DNA of 64,000 bases from RHLJ01 sp965247355. Its GTDB lineage: Bacteria; Bacteroidota; Rhodothermia; Balneolales; Balneolaceae. Below are positions 1 through 8,222 of the stretch, piece after piece (position 1 is the first letter of the stretch; the number at the start of each line of letters is the position of its first letter). Both the position numbers and the translations under genes were made by a program. The DNA is taken from the NCBI GenBank assembly GCA_965247355.1, contig OZ252011.1:3286001-3350000 (forward strand), written 5' to 3'. Under the pieces are notes generated by a model. The model was not told where the DNA came from and did not search any database. It saw only the letters and a program-made list of their open reading frames with translations.

Positions 1-203
1 ACGCGAATCATGGAGGCGTCAGGTACATCTGCCCAAATAATAGGATTAGTAGCACCCATTTTTACATCAGGTGTCGAATGTTGGCAGTTTATAGTTAACA
101 CCGATGCGATACCTAATAGCACAACAGATTTCCGGGTGAAAGTTTTTAGAAGTGGGATTGCTTTGTTCAATATCATTTTGCGCATAATGTCGCTAAACTC
201 CAT
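1..203 (-). CDS. GH43 family glycosidase lipoprotein, N-terminus only (cut by left edge)
   Basis: On the minus strand an open frame starts with ATG at 203 (alternatives at 185 and 176) and runs off the left edge. The first residues make a basic, hydrophobic leader ending in a Cys within TINC, a plausible lipobox, so the protein is probably an outer-membrane or periplasmic lipoprotein. After it comes NPIIWADVPDASMIRV, which matches the first blade of GH43 beta-xylosidase/arabinofuranosidase enzymes, where the Asp after P in the VPD segment is the usual catalytic base. The gene is divergent from the GH97 gene and fits the xylan locus that follows. Only about 67 residues are visible, so family assignment is good and subfamily is not determined. 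Confidence 0.75.
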   Translation of the reverse strand, partial: MEFSDIMRKMILNKAIPLLKTFTRKSVVLLGIASVLTINCQHSTPDVKMGATNPIIWADVPDASMIR

Positions 204-298
204 TTTGTATTATTATGACTCCAATATCGCAGGAACTTAATTATTCGTAGAATTCCTGCCCGACTCTGACACTATTATAAGTGTTTCATCCACACTTA

Positions 299-313
299 CA
301 ATTTAATAAATTG
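299..313. promoter_or_regulatory. Perfect 15-bp palindrome in the divergent GH43/GH97 promoter region
   Basis: CAATTTA-A-TAAATTG is a perfect inverted repeat in the 186-bp gap between the divergent GH43 and GH97 genes. It is preceded by TTA, so it resembles loosely the TTACA-containing dyads at 2439 and 5746, but the spacing differs. An operator role is inference only; AT-rich palindromes of this length can occur by chance. Confidence 0.25.
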
Positions 314-389
314 ACTCAAAGTATCAATGTTGGAGTGAGTTAGTAAAAGTTCACCAGATTGGACAAAATTATAACGGAGCAGGAAAGTG

Positions 390-2336
390 ATGAAAAAGAG
401 CATTAAGTATATTTCGGTTGTATTATCGTTAATCATGTTAACTCTGGCGGGGTGTTCGGTACCGACAACAGATGTGAAAAGTCCGGATGGAAACATCTCA
501 GTTACTGTGTACACGGAAAACTCAAAGCCGTACTATCAGATTACTTCAAAAGGAATGGAAGTAATTGAGTCTTCCCGTCTCGGTTTAAGTCTTGACGGTG
601 TTAATCTGTCTGAAGGAACAGAACTCGTGGAAACATCATCAATCTCAAAAATAACTGACGAGTATGAAATGCTGCATGGTAAGCAGCGATTGATTAGCTA
701 TGAAGCCAACGAAAAGAGCTACACGTTCCGTCATTCAAGTGGACAGGAATACACTGTAGTTTTTCGTGTTTCCGATGATGGAGTAGGATTTAAGTATAAA
801 ATTCCCGGTAGTGGAGACGAAATTCACTTTATCGAGGAAGAGTTCACATCATTCAATTTTCCTGATAGCTCCAGAGCATGGCTCCAGCATATGGCGAATG
901 CGAAAACAGGTTTCGCCAGAACGAATCCATCCTATGAAGAAAATTATACCTACGATGTACAGGTAGGAACACCTTCACCTGATACTGCGGGATGGGTTTT
1001 CCCAGGATTATTTAATGTTGGTGAGCAATGGGTATTGATTTCAGAAACCGGTCTGGATGGAACTTACCCGGGAACAAAACTTGCACAATATTCAGAAGGA
1101 GGAGAGTACACTATTGCTTTCCCGCAGTGGGGCGAACAATTTCCGGGAGGAGCTTTAGATCCGGAATCAACGTTACCGTGGGAAACACCATGGAGAATCT
1201 TAGTAATTGGAGATTTGGAGACTATCACAGAATCCACACTTGGAACAGATCTTGCTGATCCAGCTATTGATATGGATACCGACTGGATTAAACCCGGCAG
1301 TTCATCCTGGAGTTGGGTTAAACTGGGAGATAACGCAACGGTGTACGATGTTCAGATTCGGTTTATAGACTATGCCGCCGAAATGGGTTGGGAATATGTA
1401 CTGGTGGATGCTTACTGGGATAGAAATATTGGCTACGACAGAATGCAGGAGCTGATTGATTATGCAGCAGGAAAGGACGTAGATATTCTTTTATGGTATA
1501 ATTCTTCCGGTGATTGGAATGATACCGAAATGACACCTAAAAGCGCTCTGTTAACTCATGAAGATCGTGTAAAAGAGTTTTCAAGAATTCAGGAGATGGG
1601 AGTTAAAGGTATAAAAGTAGATTTCTTTGCAGGAGATGGCCAATCCATGATTCAGTATTATCTGGATATTTTCAAAGATGCGGCTGATCATCAGCTTTTA
1701 ATGAACACACATGGAACTACCCTTCCCAGAGGTTGGCATAGAACCTATCCTAACTTAATGACGATGGAATCCATCAAAGGGTTTGAGTTCATCACATTCT
1801 TTCAAGGGAATGCGGATCAGGCAGCCAGACATAGTACCATGCTGCCCTTTACACGGAATGTATTTAGTCCGATGGATTTTACACCGATGAGTCCGACTCC
1901 TATCAGAACCGTTGAGCGAAAAACTACTCCAGCCTTCGAACTAGCTACCCCGGTTCTTTTTACATCTGGTATTCAGCACTATGCCGAAACAGATGAAGGA
2001 ATGGAACAGGTCCCTGATTTTGCACAATACTTTATCCGTGAGATCCCAGTAGATTGGGATGAAACAGAATACGTAGATGGCTATCCAGGCAAATATGTTA
2101 TAATGGCTCGCCGTCATGGAGATCAGTGGTTTGTTGCAGGTATTAACGGGGAAACTGAGTCTAAAGAACTAAGTATAGACCTGTCCTTTATTCCGGAAAG
2201 CCTGGGTGGAACATTGATCACCGATGGAGAAGGGGATATGATGTTTAATCAAAAAGACATATCACCATCAGAGAGTGTTACTGTTTCATTTGAACCGAAC
2301 GGTGGTTTTGTAATGCTTTTTGAGCCTTCAGAGTAA
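390..2336 (+). CDS. GH97 family glycoside hydrolase, lipoprotein
   Basis: Likely alpha-glycosidase of family GH97, anchored in the cell envelope. The leader ends in LAGC, a good lipobox. The start is taken as ATG at 390 because AGGA at 381-384 is well spaced for it; a GTG at 387 is also in frame. The length (648 residues) and layout fit GH97: N-terminal beta-sandwich, catalytic barrel from about residue 270 to 520, C-terminal beta domain. GIKVDFF puts an Asp at residue 411 and TMESIKG a Glu at 460, where retaining GH97 enzymes (Bacteroides thetaiotaomicron GH97b type, alpha-galactosidase) have nucleophile and acid/base. SusB-type inverting alpha-glucosidases lack that Asp. It sits among xylan enzymes and is probably co-regulated with them, which is inferred. 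Confidence 0.88.
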   Translation: MKKSIKYISVVLSLIMLTLAGCSVPTTDVKSPDGNISVTVYTENSKPYYQITSKGMEVIESSRLGLSLDGVNLSEGTELVETSSISKITDEYEMLHGKQRLISYEANEKSYTFRHSSGQEYTVVFRVSDDGVGFKYKIPGSGDEIHFIEEEFTSFNFPDSSRAWLQHMANAKTGFARTNPSYEENYTYDVQVGTPSPDTAGWVFPGLFNVGEQWVLISETGLDGTYPGTKLAQYSEGGEYTIAFPQWGEQFPGGALDPESTLPWETPWRILVIGDLETITESTLGTDLADPAIDMDTDWIKPGSSSWSWVKLGDNATVYDVQIRFIDYAAEMGWEYVLVDAYWDRNIGYDRMQELIDYAAGKDVDILLWYNSSGDWNDTEMTPKSALLTHEDRVKEFSRIQEMGVKGIKVDFFAGDGQSMIQYYLDIFKDAADHQLLMNTHGTTLPRGWHRTYPNLMTMESIKGFEFITFFQGNADQAARHSTMLPFTRNVFSPMDFTPMSPTPIRTVERKTTPAFELATPVLFTSGIQHYAETDEGMEQVPDFAQYFIREIPVDWDETEYVDGYPGKYVIMARRHGDQWFVAGINGETESKELSIDLSFIPESLGGTLITDGEGDMMFNQKDISPSESVTVSFEPNGGFVMLFEPSE

Positions 2337-2362
2337 TTGAAGTTCTATCGATTTCTTTAAGA

Positions 2363-2407
2363 GTAAAAAAGTGACTTCACTAAAATTAACCATAGTTACT
2401 TTTTTAC
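2363..2407 (+). terminator. AT-rich hairpin after GH97 gene
   Basis: GTAAAAAAGTGAC (2363-2375) pairs with GTTACTTTTTTAC (2395-2407) over 13 positions with one G-U. It lies 27 bp past the GH97 stop and may end that transcript. The stem is AT-rich, so its strength is uncertain. Confidence 0.45.
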
Positions 2408-2438
2408 AAGGATTCTTTTGTAATAATAAGTGTAGTTT

Positions 2439-2474
2439 GTACATTTAATATGTAAGCGCTTTTTAACATATTAA
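2439..2474. promoter_or_regulatory. Candidate operator upstream of GH43-CBM6 gene
   Basis: GTACATTTAATATGTAA (2439-2455) is 15/17 identical to TTACATTTAATTTGTAA at 5746-5762, in the CE1/GH10 gap; both have complementary ends around a 7-base AT spacer. Overlapping it, AAGCGCTT (2454-2461) is a perfect 8-bp palindrome like the core of LacI-family operators, nested in a wider inverted repeat, TTAATATGT (2445-2453) and ACATATTAA (2466-2474). It lies 10-45 bp before the GH43 start. A binding role is inferred. Confidence 0.4.
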
Positions 2475-2483
2475 ACGAATCCA

Positions 2484-3743
2484 ATGCTTAAAAGATCATT
2501 ATTACTATTTAGTCTAATCTTAACATTTGGAGGGATTACCATTGCTCAGTCACCTTCATTTGAAACTTTTGTAAATCCGGTTATTCCAGGGGATCATCCC
2601 GATCCAACATTGTCTAAGATTGGGGATTATTTTTATACCTCTGGTTCATCTTTCAATCCGACCCCTAAAATTTACCGCTCTACCGATTTAGTGCATTGGG
2701 AAGTAATAGCACAGCCTGTGGATGCTTCCTGGACCGGATACGGCGATACTCCGGGAGCTGGAGCGTGGGGCGGTCATACGGTTTACCATCATGGGCAATA
2801 CTGGCATTACTTTGGCAGAGGAGGAAATGGAGGAACAGGAATGTATTTTGTTACGGCCAGAAACCCTCTCAGCGGATGGAGTGATCCGGTTCCTATGGAA
2901 ACTTCTGCGCCAGGTCTTCCCAGTTTTGGAGTTGATAATTCAATTTTTATCGATGAGGAATCAGGTCGCTGGTTTTTGCTTACAAAAGCGGGTGAAGCTA
3001 ATAACCATCTCGTGGAGTTAGGCGAAGACGGCCATCCAAATGGAAATGTACTCGATTTAACATGGCTGAACCCGGAACCGGATTTACCTTATGGATGGGC
3101 AGAAGGCCCAGTTATGTGGAAATTTGGGGAATACTATTACTATAGCTTTGCTCAACATCTGGTTGGTCAGCAATATGTGATGAGAAGTAAAGTACTGTCT
3201 GATAATGAAGAAGACTGGGAAGTAATGCAGGGAACAATGTTCAGAGGGACTACGGGAACTTATAATCGCCCTAATCATATATCTCCTGCAGTTTTAATTA
3301 GTGATAGTACAAGTTGGGTTATAGGACATAGCTACCATCAGAGTTCAGGATGGCAGGCACATGGTCGTCAGGGGCTATTGATTGAAATTGTATACGAAAA
3401 TGACTGGCCTATTATGCGATACCCCCCAGCGGGAGCAACAAAAGCTCCAGCTCTTCCTAATTCAAGAAATACTCCCTGGATGGTTCCAAAGTCGGATATG
3501 TTTAATTCCGCTCGTTTGAATCCGGAGTGGTCTATTCTTGGCTATACACCGGAAGAAAATGTATCTCTTTCTGAAAGAGCAGGTTGGATTCATCTGGTTC
3601 CAAAACAAAATAGTTATACTACTATTATTCAAAATGATGGAGAACATCAATACACTACATTAACAAGGGTGGATTTTGAGCCGGAGACAACAAGTGATAA
3701 GGCTGGACTTTGGATTTATAACGGTCCGGAAACTCATTTTTGA
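2484..3743 (+). CDS. GH43 glycosidase, catalytic N-terminal part (gene interrupted by frameshift)
   Basis: Secreted GH43 enzyme, probably beta-xylosidase or arabinofuranosidase acting on xylan side chains or oligosaccharides. A signal peptide (about residues 1-21, cleavage near IAQ) precedes NPVIPGDHPDPT, whose D40 is the expected catalytic base; VDNSIFID contains the expected pKa-modulating Asp and WAEGPV the general-acid Glu. The five-bladed propeller ends near residue 320 and a GH43-type C-terminal beta-sandwich begins. The frame stops at TGA 3741-3743, inside that sandwich, just after GPETHF, while the rest of the sandwich continues in the -1 frame. This is therefore one gene with a frameshift at a run of five T (3736-3740): sequencing error, true mutation or slippage. 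Confidence 0.85.
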   Translation: MLKRSLLLFSLILTFGGITIAQSPSFETFVNPVIPGDHPDPTLSKIGDYFYTSGSSFNPTPKIYRSTDLVHWEVIAQPVDASWTGYGDTPGAGAWGGHTVYHHGQYWHYFGRGGNGGTGMYFVTARNPLSGWSDPVPMETSAPGLPSFGVDNSIFIDEESGRWFLLTKAGEANNHLVELGEDGHPNGNVLDLTWLNPEPDLPYGWAEGPVMWKFGEYYYYSFAQHLVGQQYVMRSKVLSDNEEDWEVMQGTMFRGTTGTYNRPNHISPAVLISDSTSWVIGHSYHQSSGWQAHGRQGLLIEIVYENDWPIMRYPPAGATKAPALPNSRNTPWMVPKSDMFNSARLNPEWSILGYTPEENVSLSERAGWIHLVPKQNSYTTIIQNDGEHQYTTLTRVDFEPETTSDKAGLWIYNGPETHF

Positions 3744-4771
3744 AGCTCTACAGTTCGGTAAATGAGCAGGATGACCCTGTTTTAGGCTTTAGTTTCCAAA
3801 GTACGGTATATGAAGTAGAAAATACCATTGGAAATACGGTATGGCTTAAGTTAGTGCGCAATGATCATTCAGCAACGGGTTATTATAGTGAAGATGGCGT
3901 TAGCTGGACTCAGGTTGGTGATGCGATTAATATTTCTGCACTTGATCAGCACCAAAATGACTTCAATGATTTTACTGGAAATCAGCAAGGTCCTTTTGTT
4001 GAAGGGAAAGAAGCTTTTTTTGATCTCTACGTATATCGGGATGGGTATTCAGAAATACAGGCAAAATCCCCTGCTAACTTTAATGGTACTTCACGATTAA
4101 TAACATCCTCTTATTTGGGTTCAATTAGTAATGGTGATTGGGCTATGTATGCCGGTGTACAACTTGGAACGCGGGCACCTTCTAATGACGGGGTGGACTA
4201 TCAAAAAGAAGCCATTCAAATTAATATGAATGCATCATCAGGTAGTGAAGGTGGAACGGTTGAGGTTTGGCTGGATGCAATCGAAACCGGGGATAAAATA
4301 GCCGAAGTTAACATAACTAATACCGGTAGTGTTTCTGAGTATAAAATATTCAGAGCAGAACTTACAGAAGCTGTTTCAGGAGAACATGATGTGTATTTGA
4401 GATTTATTGGCGAACAGGATGGTACAGAGTTGTTCAGATTAAAAAGCTTTTTCTTCTCTACAGAAATACTTGTTTCCAACGAAGAAGAATTATCAATGGA
4501 TAATCCGGATGACTTTAAATTGAATCAGAATTATCCAAACCCATTCAATCCGAGCACAAATATTTCATACTCCTTACCTGAGCAATCAGATATACGCCTA
4601 ACGGTATTTGATGCATTAGGTCGTTCGGTTGAGGTATTAGAAGAGGGGTTAAAATCGGCAGGAAATTACTCGGTTACCTGGGATGCCAGTAACAGGGCAA
4701 GTGGCGTTTATTTTTACAAGTTAGAGGCCAATGGACAGGTATTTACTCAAAAAATGCTTCTGATTAAGTAA
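3740..4771 (+). CDS. C-terminal part of the frameshifted GH43: beta-sandwich, CBM6-like domain, type IX sorting domain
   Basis: This frame continues the enzyme from 2484-3743 in the -1 frame, so the apparent TTG start at 3740 is probably not a real start. The first 80 or so residues (KLYSSVNE, then NTVWLKLVRNDHSATGYYS) are the remainder of the GH43 C-terminal beta-sandwich. Residues about 100-240, from EIQAKSPANF on, look like a CBM6 carbohydrate-binding module. The last 80 residues, starting NYPNPFNPSTNISYSLPE and ending QKMLLIK, are a type A sorting domain for the type IX secretion system. The enzyme would therefore be exported across the outer membrane if the frame is restored. The stop is followed by a strong hairpin. 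Confidence 0.8.
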   Translation: MKLYSSVNEQDDPVLGFSFQSTVYEVENTIGNTVWLKLVRNDHSATGYYSEDGVSWTQVGDAINISALDQHQNDFNDFTGNQQGPFVEGKEAFFDLYVYRDGYSEIQAKSPANFNGTSRLITSSYLGSISNGDWAMYAGVQLGTRAPSNDGVDYQKEAIQINMNASSGSEGGTVEVWLDAIETGDKIAEVNITNTGSVSEYKIFRAELTEAVSGEHDVYLRFIGEQDGTELFRLKSFFFSTEILVSNEEELSMDNPDDFKLNQNYPNPFNPSTNISYSLPEQSDIRLTVFDALGRSVEVLEEGLKSAGNYSVTWDASNRASGVYFYKLEANGQVFTQKMLLIK

Positions 4772-4786
4772 GCACAAAATAAAGTT

Positions 4787-4820
4787 AAACCCCCTTTCTG
4801 TCTGCTCAGAAAGGGGGTTT
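4787..4820. terminator. Bidirectional intrinsic terminator between convergent genes
   Basis: AAACCCCCTTTCTG (4787-4800) pairs perfectly with CAGAAAGGGGGTTT (4807-4820) around a 6-base loop, followed by TTTT on the plus strand and flanked by A-rich sequence that gives U-runs on the minus strand. It serves the GH43 gene on the plus strand and the esterase gene on the minus strand. Confidence 0.85.
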
Positions 4821-4823
4821 TAT

Positions 4824-5657
4824 TTACTGAAAGATTCGCTGGGAAAACAAGTAGAGATCGTTCTTCCATACATTGAAATCATGCCCTCCTGGCTCAACAT
4901 AATAAATATGAGGAACTCCATGTTCTTCAAGATATTCGTGAGTTCGTTCACTAAACCGGATAAGTCCATCCTCATCTCCGCATGAAATCCAAAGTAATTC
5001 CAATTTCTCTTTAACCTGTTTAGGATCAGGAACTAATTCCTGTGGTTCTTTAGTATTTGGCGCCGAAGAAAAACCACCAACACAGGCAAAGGTATCCAGA
5101 TTTCCCAGGCCAAAATTAAGAGATTGCCCGCCTCCCATAGATAAACCTGCCAATGCGCGGTTTTCGCGGTCTTTAATTACCGGGTAATTTTCCTCAATAA
5201 AAGGAATAAGATCATTAAGTAAATCTTTCTCAAAAGTAGCGAAAGCTTCAACCTTTTCAGGATCAAAAATATTTCCGATAGCACGATCATCTTTCATGGC
5301 TCGACCATTGGGCATAACTACAATCATAGGAGTCAATTTATCCTCGGCATACAGGTTATCAAGAATTACTCGTGGATTTGCCCCATTTATCCATTCCATA
5401 TGATCCCCACCGATTCCATGTAATAAATAAAGTACTGGATATTCTTCATTGGTTGTGTATCCCGGAGGGGTATAAATACTGACTTTACGAACAGTATCTA
5501 CTGTTTCTGAAGTATACTCAACAACGGTTATTTCGCCTTTTGGTACATTTGGTTTTTCAATATCAAAACCATCCGGAGCGTTAGTAATTACTTCCTGAGA
5601 GAAGGCAGTTAAGTTGACGAAAGTCAGGCAAACAACGAGGGTTAGGGTTCTATACAT
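4824..5657 (-). CDS. CE1-type carbohydrate esterase (feruloyl/acetyl xylan esterase-like), secreted
   Basis: Alpha/beta hydrolase of the esterase D/XynZ type, expected to remove ferulate or acetate from xylan in the periplasm or outside. The start was set at 5657, where a clean signal peptide begins (MYRTLTLVV, cleavage near AFSQ); an upstream in-frame start at 5702 would add 15 residues that do not look like a leader. Visible motifs are LLHGIGG (oxyanion region), GLSMGGG with the nucleophile Ser, CGDEDG with the candidate Asp, and PGGHDF with the catalytic His. It is divergent from the GH10 xylanase across 184 bp that hold the candidate operator, so the two are probably induced together. Exact ester specificity cannot be read from the sequence. 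Confidence 0.82.
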   Translation of the reverse strand: MYRTLTLVVCLTFVNLTAFSQEVITNAPDGFDIEKPNVPKGEITVVEYTSETVDTVRKVSIYTPPGYTTNEEYPVLYLLHGIGGDHMEWINGANPRVILDNLYAEDKLTPMIVVMPNGRAMKDDRAIGNIFDPEKVEAFATFEKDLLNDLIPFIEENYPVIKDRENRALAGLSMGGGQSLNFGLGNLDTFACVGGFSSAPNTKEPQELVPDPKQVKEKLELLWISCGDEDGLIRFSERTHEYLEEHGVPHIYYVEPGGHDFNVWKNDLYLFSQRIFQ

Positions 5658-5745
5658 GGTAAGATTTATATTCTTGGTTAAGCTTGAAGGTGTAAATCTC
5701 AAAAGCAGGGCTACATTAGTCTAACAAATACATTAAGTGTGTTTA

Positions 5746-5762
5746 TTACATTTAATTTGTAA
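5746..5762. promoter_or_regulatory. Candidate operator shared by esterase and xylanase genes
   Basis: TTACATTTAATTTGTAA is an inverted repeat (TTACA/TGTAA, 7-base spacer), extended to TATTACA/TGTAATA at 5744-5764. It matches 15 of 17 bases of the element before the GH43 gene at 2439. It lies between the divergent esterase and GH10 genes, 80-100 bp from each start. Regulator unknown. Confidence 0.4.
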
Positions 5763-5841
5763 TATAGCAAAAGAGCTCAAAAAAGCCCTTTTATTTCTGG
5801 CGATGAAAAGATGACCTTAGTTAAATAAAGCAACCTATAGA

Positions 5842-7017
5842 ATGATATCAATACAACAAATAAGAAATCTGGCTAAGATTATTGCCATTTTCGTAATAAC
5901 AATTCAACTATGGAATTGTTCGGAGGCTCCTGAATCAACAACAAAGGATACAACTTTTAAAGAAGCATATGACGGCGCCTTTATGGTTGGTACAGCGGTA
6001 AATCCATGGATAACATCTGGGAATAATGCAGAGCTCACAAATTTGGTTAAGCAACAATTTAATACCATTACTGTTGAAAACGCATTAAAAGCTGGTCCGG
6101 TTAATCCACAACCAGGAGTATATAACTTTGGACCTGCCGATGACTTCGTTGAGTTTGGGGAAGAAAATGATATGTTCATCATCGGTCATACCCTGGTTTG
6201 GCATAATCAAACACCGGGTTGGGTTTTTCAGGATGAGAACGGAAACCCCAAAACTTCCGAGCAGCAAATTGAGTGGATGAGAAATCATATTGAAGTTGTT
6301 GCGGGCAGGTATGCAGGTCGGATTCATGCCTGGGATGTAGTAAATGAAGTGATTGATAATGATGGTTCTTACCGTTCAACGACCTGGGTTAATAGTGTGG
6401 GAGATGGAGACCTGATGGTGCAAAAAGCATTTCAATTTGCCGGCGAATATGCTCCTGATGCAGAACTTTACTACAATGATTTTAATGCATGGCGCCCGGC
6501 TAAAAGAGATGGAATTATGCGTCTTGTACGAATGCTTCAGGAAAAAGGGATACGAATTGATGGAGTTGGAATTCAAGGGCACTGGGGACTGAATTATCCC
6601 AAAAACGAATATATCGAAGCTGCAATAGACTCCTTCGCGACTTTGGGTGTAAAAGTGATGATCACAGAAATGGATATTGATGTGCTTCCACTTACCAAAG
6701 AAGGTCAGATTATTGGAACGGGCATGCTTCACCCTCAATACCAACTGGAGGAATTCAAAGAATTTTTAGACCCATATCCGGATGGTTTACCCAAAGAGGT
6801 TCAGCAGCAGTTAACCCAGAGGTATACAGAAATCTTCGAGATTTTTTATGATAAAAGAGACAAAATAGACCGGGTTACTTTCTGGGGAGTTCATGATAGT
6901 ATGAGCTGGAAAAACGGATATCCGATTGAAAGCAGGACTAATTATCCTCTTCCGTTTAATCGCGATCTTTCTCCTAAACCTGCCGTTGAAGCAATGTTAA
7001 GTATTCCGGAAAAGTGA
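5842..7017 (+). CDS. GH10 endo-1,4-beta-xylanase, lipoprotein
   Basis: Cleaves internal beta-1,4 bonds of xylan. The leader ends in QLWNC, a plausible lipobox with Cys26, so the enzyme is probably surface- or periplasm-anchored. GH10 signatures are clear: substrate-binding GHTLVWHNQTP, WDVVNE with acid/base Glu169, and ITEMD with nucleophile Glu276. The 391-residue length fits a single catalytic domain with no carbohydrate-binding module. It starts at ATG 5842 with no Shine-Dalgarno, as is common in this group. With the flanking GH43 and CE1 genes it supplies backbone cleavage for the xylan locus. Confidence 0.95.
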   Translation: MISIQQIRNLAKIIAIFVITIQLWNCSEAPESTTKDTTFKEAYDGAFMVGTAVNPWITSGNNAELTNLVKQQFNTITVENALKAGPVNPQPGVYNFGPADDFVEFGEENDMFIIGHTLVWHNQTPGWVFQDENGNPKTSEQQIEWMRNHIEVVAGRYAGRIHAWDVVNEVIDNDGSYRSTTWVNSVGDGDLMVQKAFQFAGEYAPDAELYYNDFNAWRPAKRDGIMRLVRMLQEKGIRIDGVGIQGHWGLNYPKNEYIEAAIDSFATLGVKVMITEMDIDVLPLTKEGQIIGTGMLHPQYQLEEFKEFLDPYPDGLPKEVQQQLTQRYTEIFEIFYDKRDKIDRVTFWGVHDSMSWKNGYPIESRTNYPLPFNRDLSPKPAVEAMLSIPEK

Positions 7018-7102
7018 GTTGCTAAAAAAGCGGTTCCATTAAATTTCAAGGTATTTGAGTAAAGAAAGTTGATTGTAGCTTCACAAATAAAGAGATTGGT
7101 TT

Positions 7103-7762
7103 ATGCACTCACTCAAGCTTAAAAATATAAACCGTACCTTGTCTTCGTCATTGGTAGACGCAAGGCTTGCTTATATTTTGAATAAGTTTGCTAATAAGGC
7201 ATTGGTTACTACTTCTTTTGGAACTACCTCTGTGCTGCTACTCCATATTCTTGCGCGGGTAAAACCGGATTTCCCAATTCATTTTATAGATACCGGGTTT
7301 TTGTTTCCTGAGACCCACGAGTATAAAGAAGAGCTTACCCGAATGCTGGATCTGAATATTATAACTCACAAGCCCGAAGTTGAAGCACATGAAGCTGCAA
7401 GGATTGAGCGACTATGGGAAAGCGATCCGGATGCTTGCTGTGGAGTAAACAAAGTAGCTCCGCTGGAAAAAGTGAAGGATAATCACAAGGTTTGGATTTC
7501 CGGCTTATTGGGATATCAGAATGGGTATCGTTCGGGTTTGGATATTTTTCAGGAGCGAAGTGATATCTATCGTTTCTATCCGCTCATTGATTGGAGTGAA
7601 GCTCAGGTGAAAGACTATTTCGAATATTTCGGTCTTCCTCGTCATCCTTTAGAAAGAATAGGTTTTAATTCGTTAGGATGTACACATTGTACCGTGAAAG
7701 GAACAGGCCGAGAAGGAAGATGGATTGGCTCCGATAAGTCGGAATGTGGACTACATATTTAA
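7103..7762 (+). CDS. cysH: Phosphoadenylyl/adenylyl-sulfate reductase (CysH family)
   Basis: Reduces activated sulfate (APS or PAPS) to sulfite in assimilatory sulfur metabolism. TTSFGTTSVLLL near the N-terminus is the nucleotide-binding loop, and FIDTGFLFPETHEY is typical of the family. Cys112-Cys113 (ACCG) with Cys193 and Cys196 (CTHC) form the four-cysteine pattern of [4Fe-4S]-containing APS reductases, and ECGLH near the C-terminus carries the catalytic Cys215. This favours APS over PAPS as substrate. At 219 residues it is slightly short at the N-terminus. No other sulfate-assimilation gene is adjacent. The 3' end overlaps the convergent cutA by 12 bp. Confidence 0.9.
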   Translation: MHSLKLKNINRTLSSSLVDARLAYILNKFANKALVTTSFGTTSVLLLHILARVKPDFPIHFIDTGFLFPETHEYKEELTRMLDLNIITHKPEVEAHEAARIERLWESDPDACCGVNKVAPLEKVKDNHKVWISGLLGYQNGYRSGLDIFQERSDIYRFYPLIDWSEAQVKDYFEYFGLPRHPLERIGFNSLGCTHCTVKGTGREGRWIGSDKSECGLHI

Positions 7763-8092
7763 TTCTGCTTTAGATTCTGCGCTAAGCCAGTCCAGATAAT
7801 CTTTATTCCCCTCATCTTCTGTAATGGTCATGGATACTATACACGGACAATCATAACTATGTAATTCCTTAACACGATCGGTCAGCTTCTGAACTTTTGA
7901 GTAGTGTGTTTTGGCAATTAATATGCATTCACTCGATTCTTCGATCTGTCCTTCCCACCGATATATTGATTCCATTCCATCAATAATATTAACGCAGGCC
8001 ACCAAATGATTCTCAACTAAATCCCGACCAATTTTTTTGGCTTCTTCTCTGTTTGAGGTGGTGATATAAATGTATCGAAGGTTATAGTACAT
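7751..8092 (-). CDS. cutA: CutA1 divalent-cation tolerance family protein
   Basis: Small trimeric cytosolic protein of the CutA1 family, linked to copper tolerance although the molecular role is unsettled. The sequence has the family features: an N-terminal strand (YIYITTSNREEAKKIG), LVACVNII, SIYRWEGQI, and the end of the fold IVSMTI...YLDWL. The 113-residue length is normal. It is convergent with cysH and shares its last 12 bp with it. No metal-resistance neighbours are visible. Confidence 0.92.
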   Translation of the reverse strand: MYYNLRYIYITTSNREEAKKIGRDLVENHLVACVNIIDGMESIYRWEGQIEESSECILIAKTHYSKVQKLTDRVKELHSYDCPCIVSMTITEDEGNKDYLDWLSAESKAELNM

Positions 8093-8222
8093 GAGTTATA
8101 AATAATGTGTGAGAGAGTCTTCTTAAAATAGGATTCTTACGATGAAGAGAAAGTACAATTAATTGAGTATCAAATATGGATTTTAAATTCAATAACCCTT
8201 AACTTTGCAAGCTCTGAAATTT

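Noticed and set aside
10..240. Plus-strand open frame of 76 codons at the left edge
   Set aside because: It lies opposite the GH43 lipoprotein N-terminus, which has a leader and a recognisable family motif; the plus-strand frame has neither.
5658..5702. Longer start for the CE1 esterase at 5702
   Set aside because: The extra 15 residues are polar and would bury the signal peptide; the leader begins at 5657.
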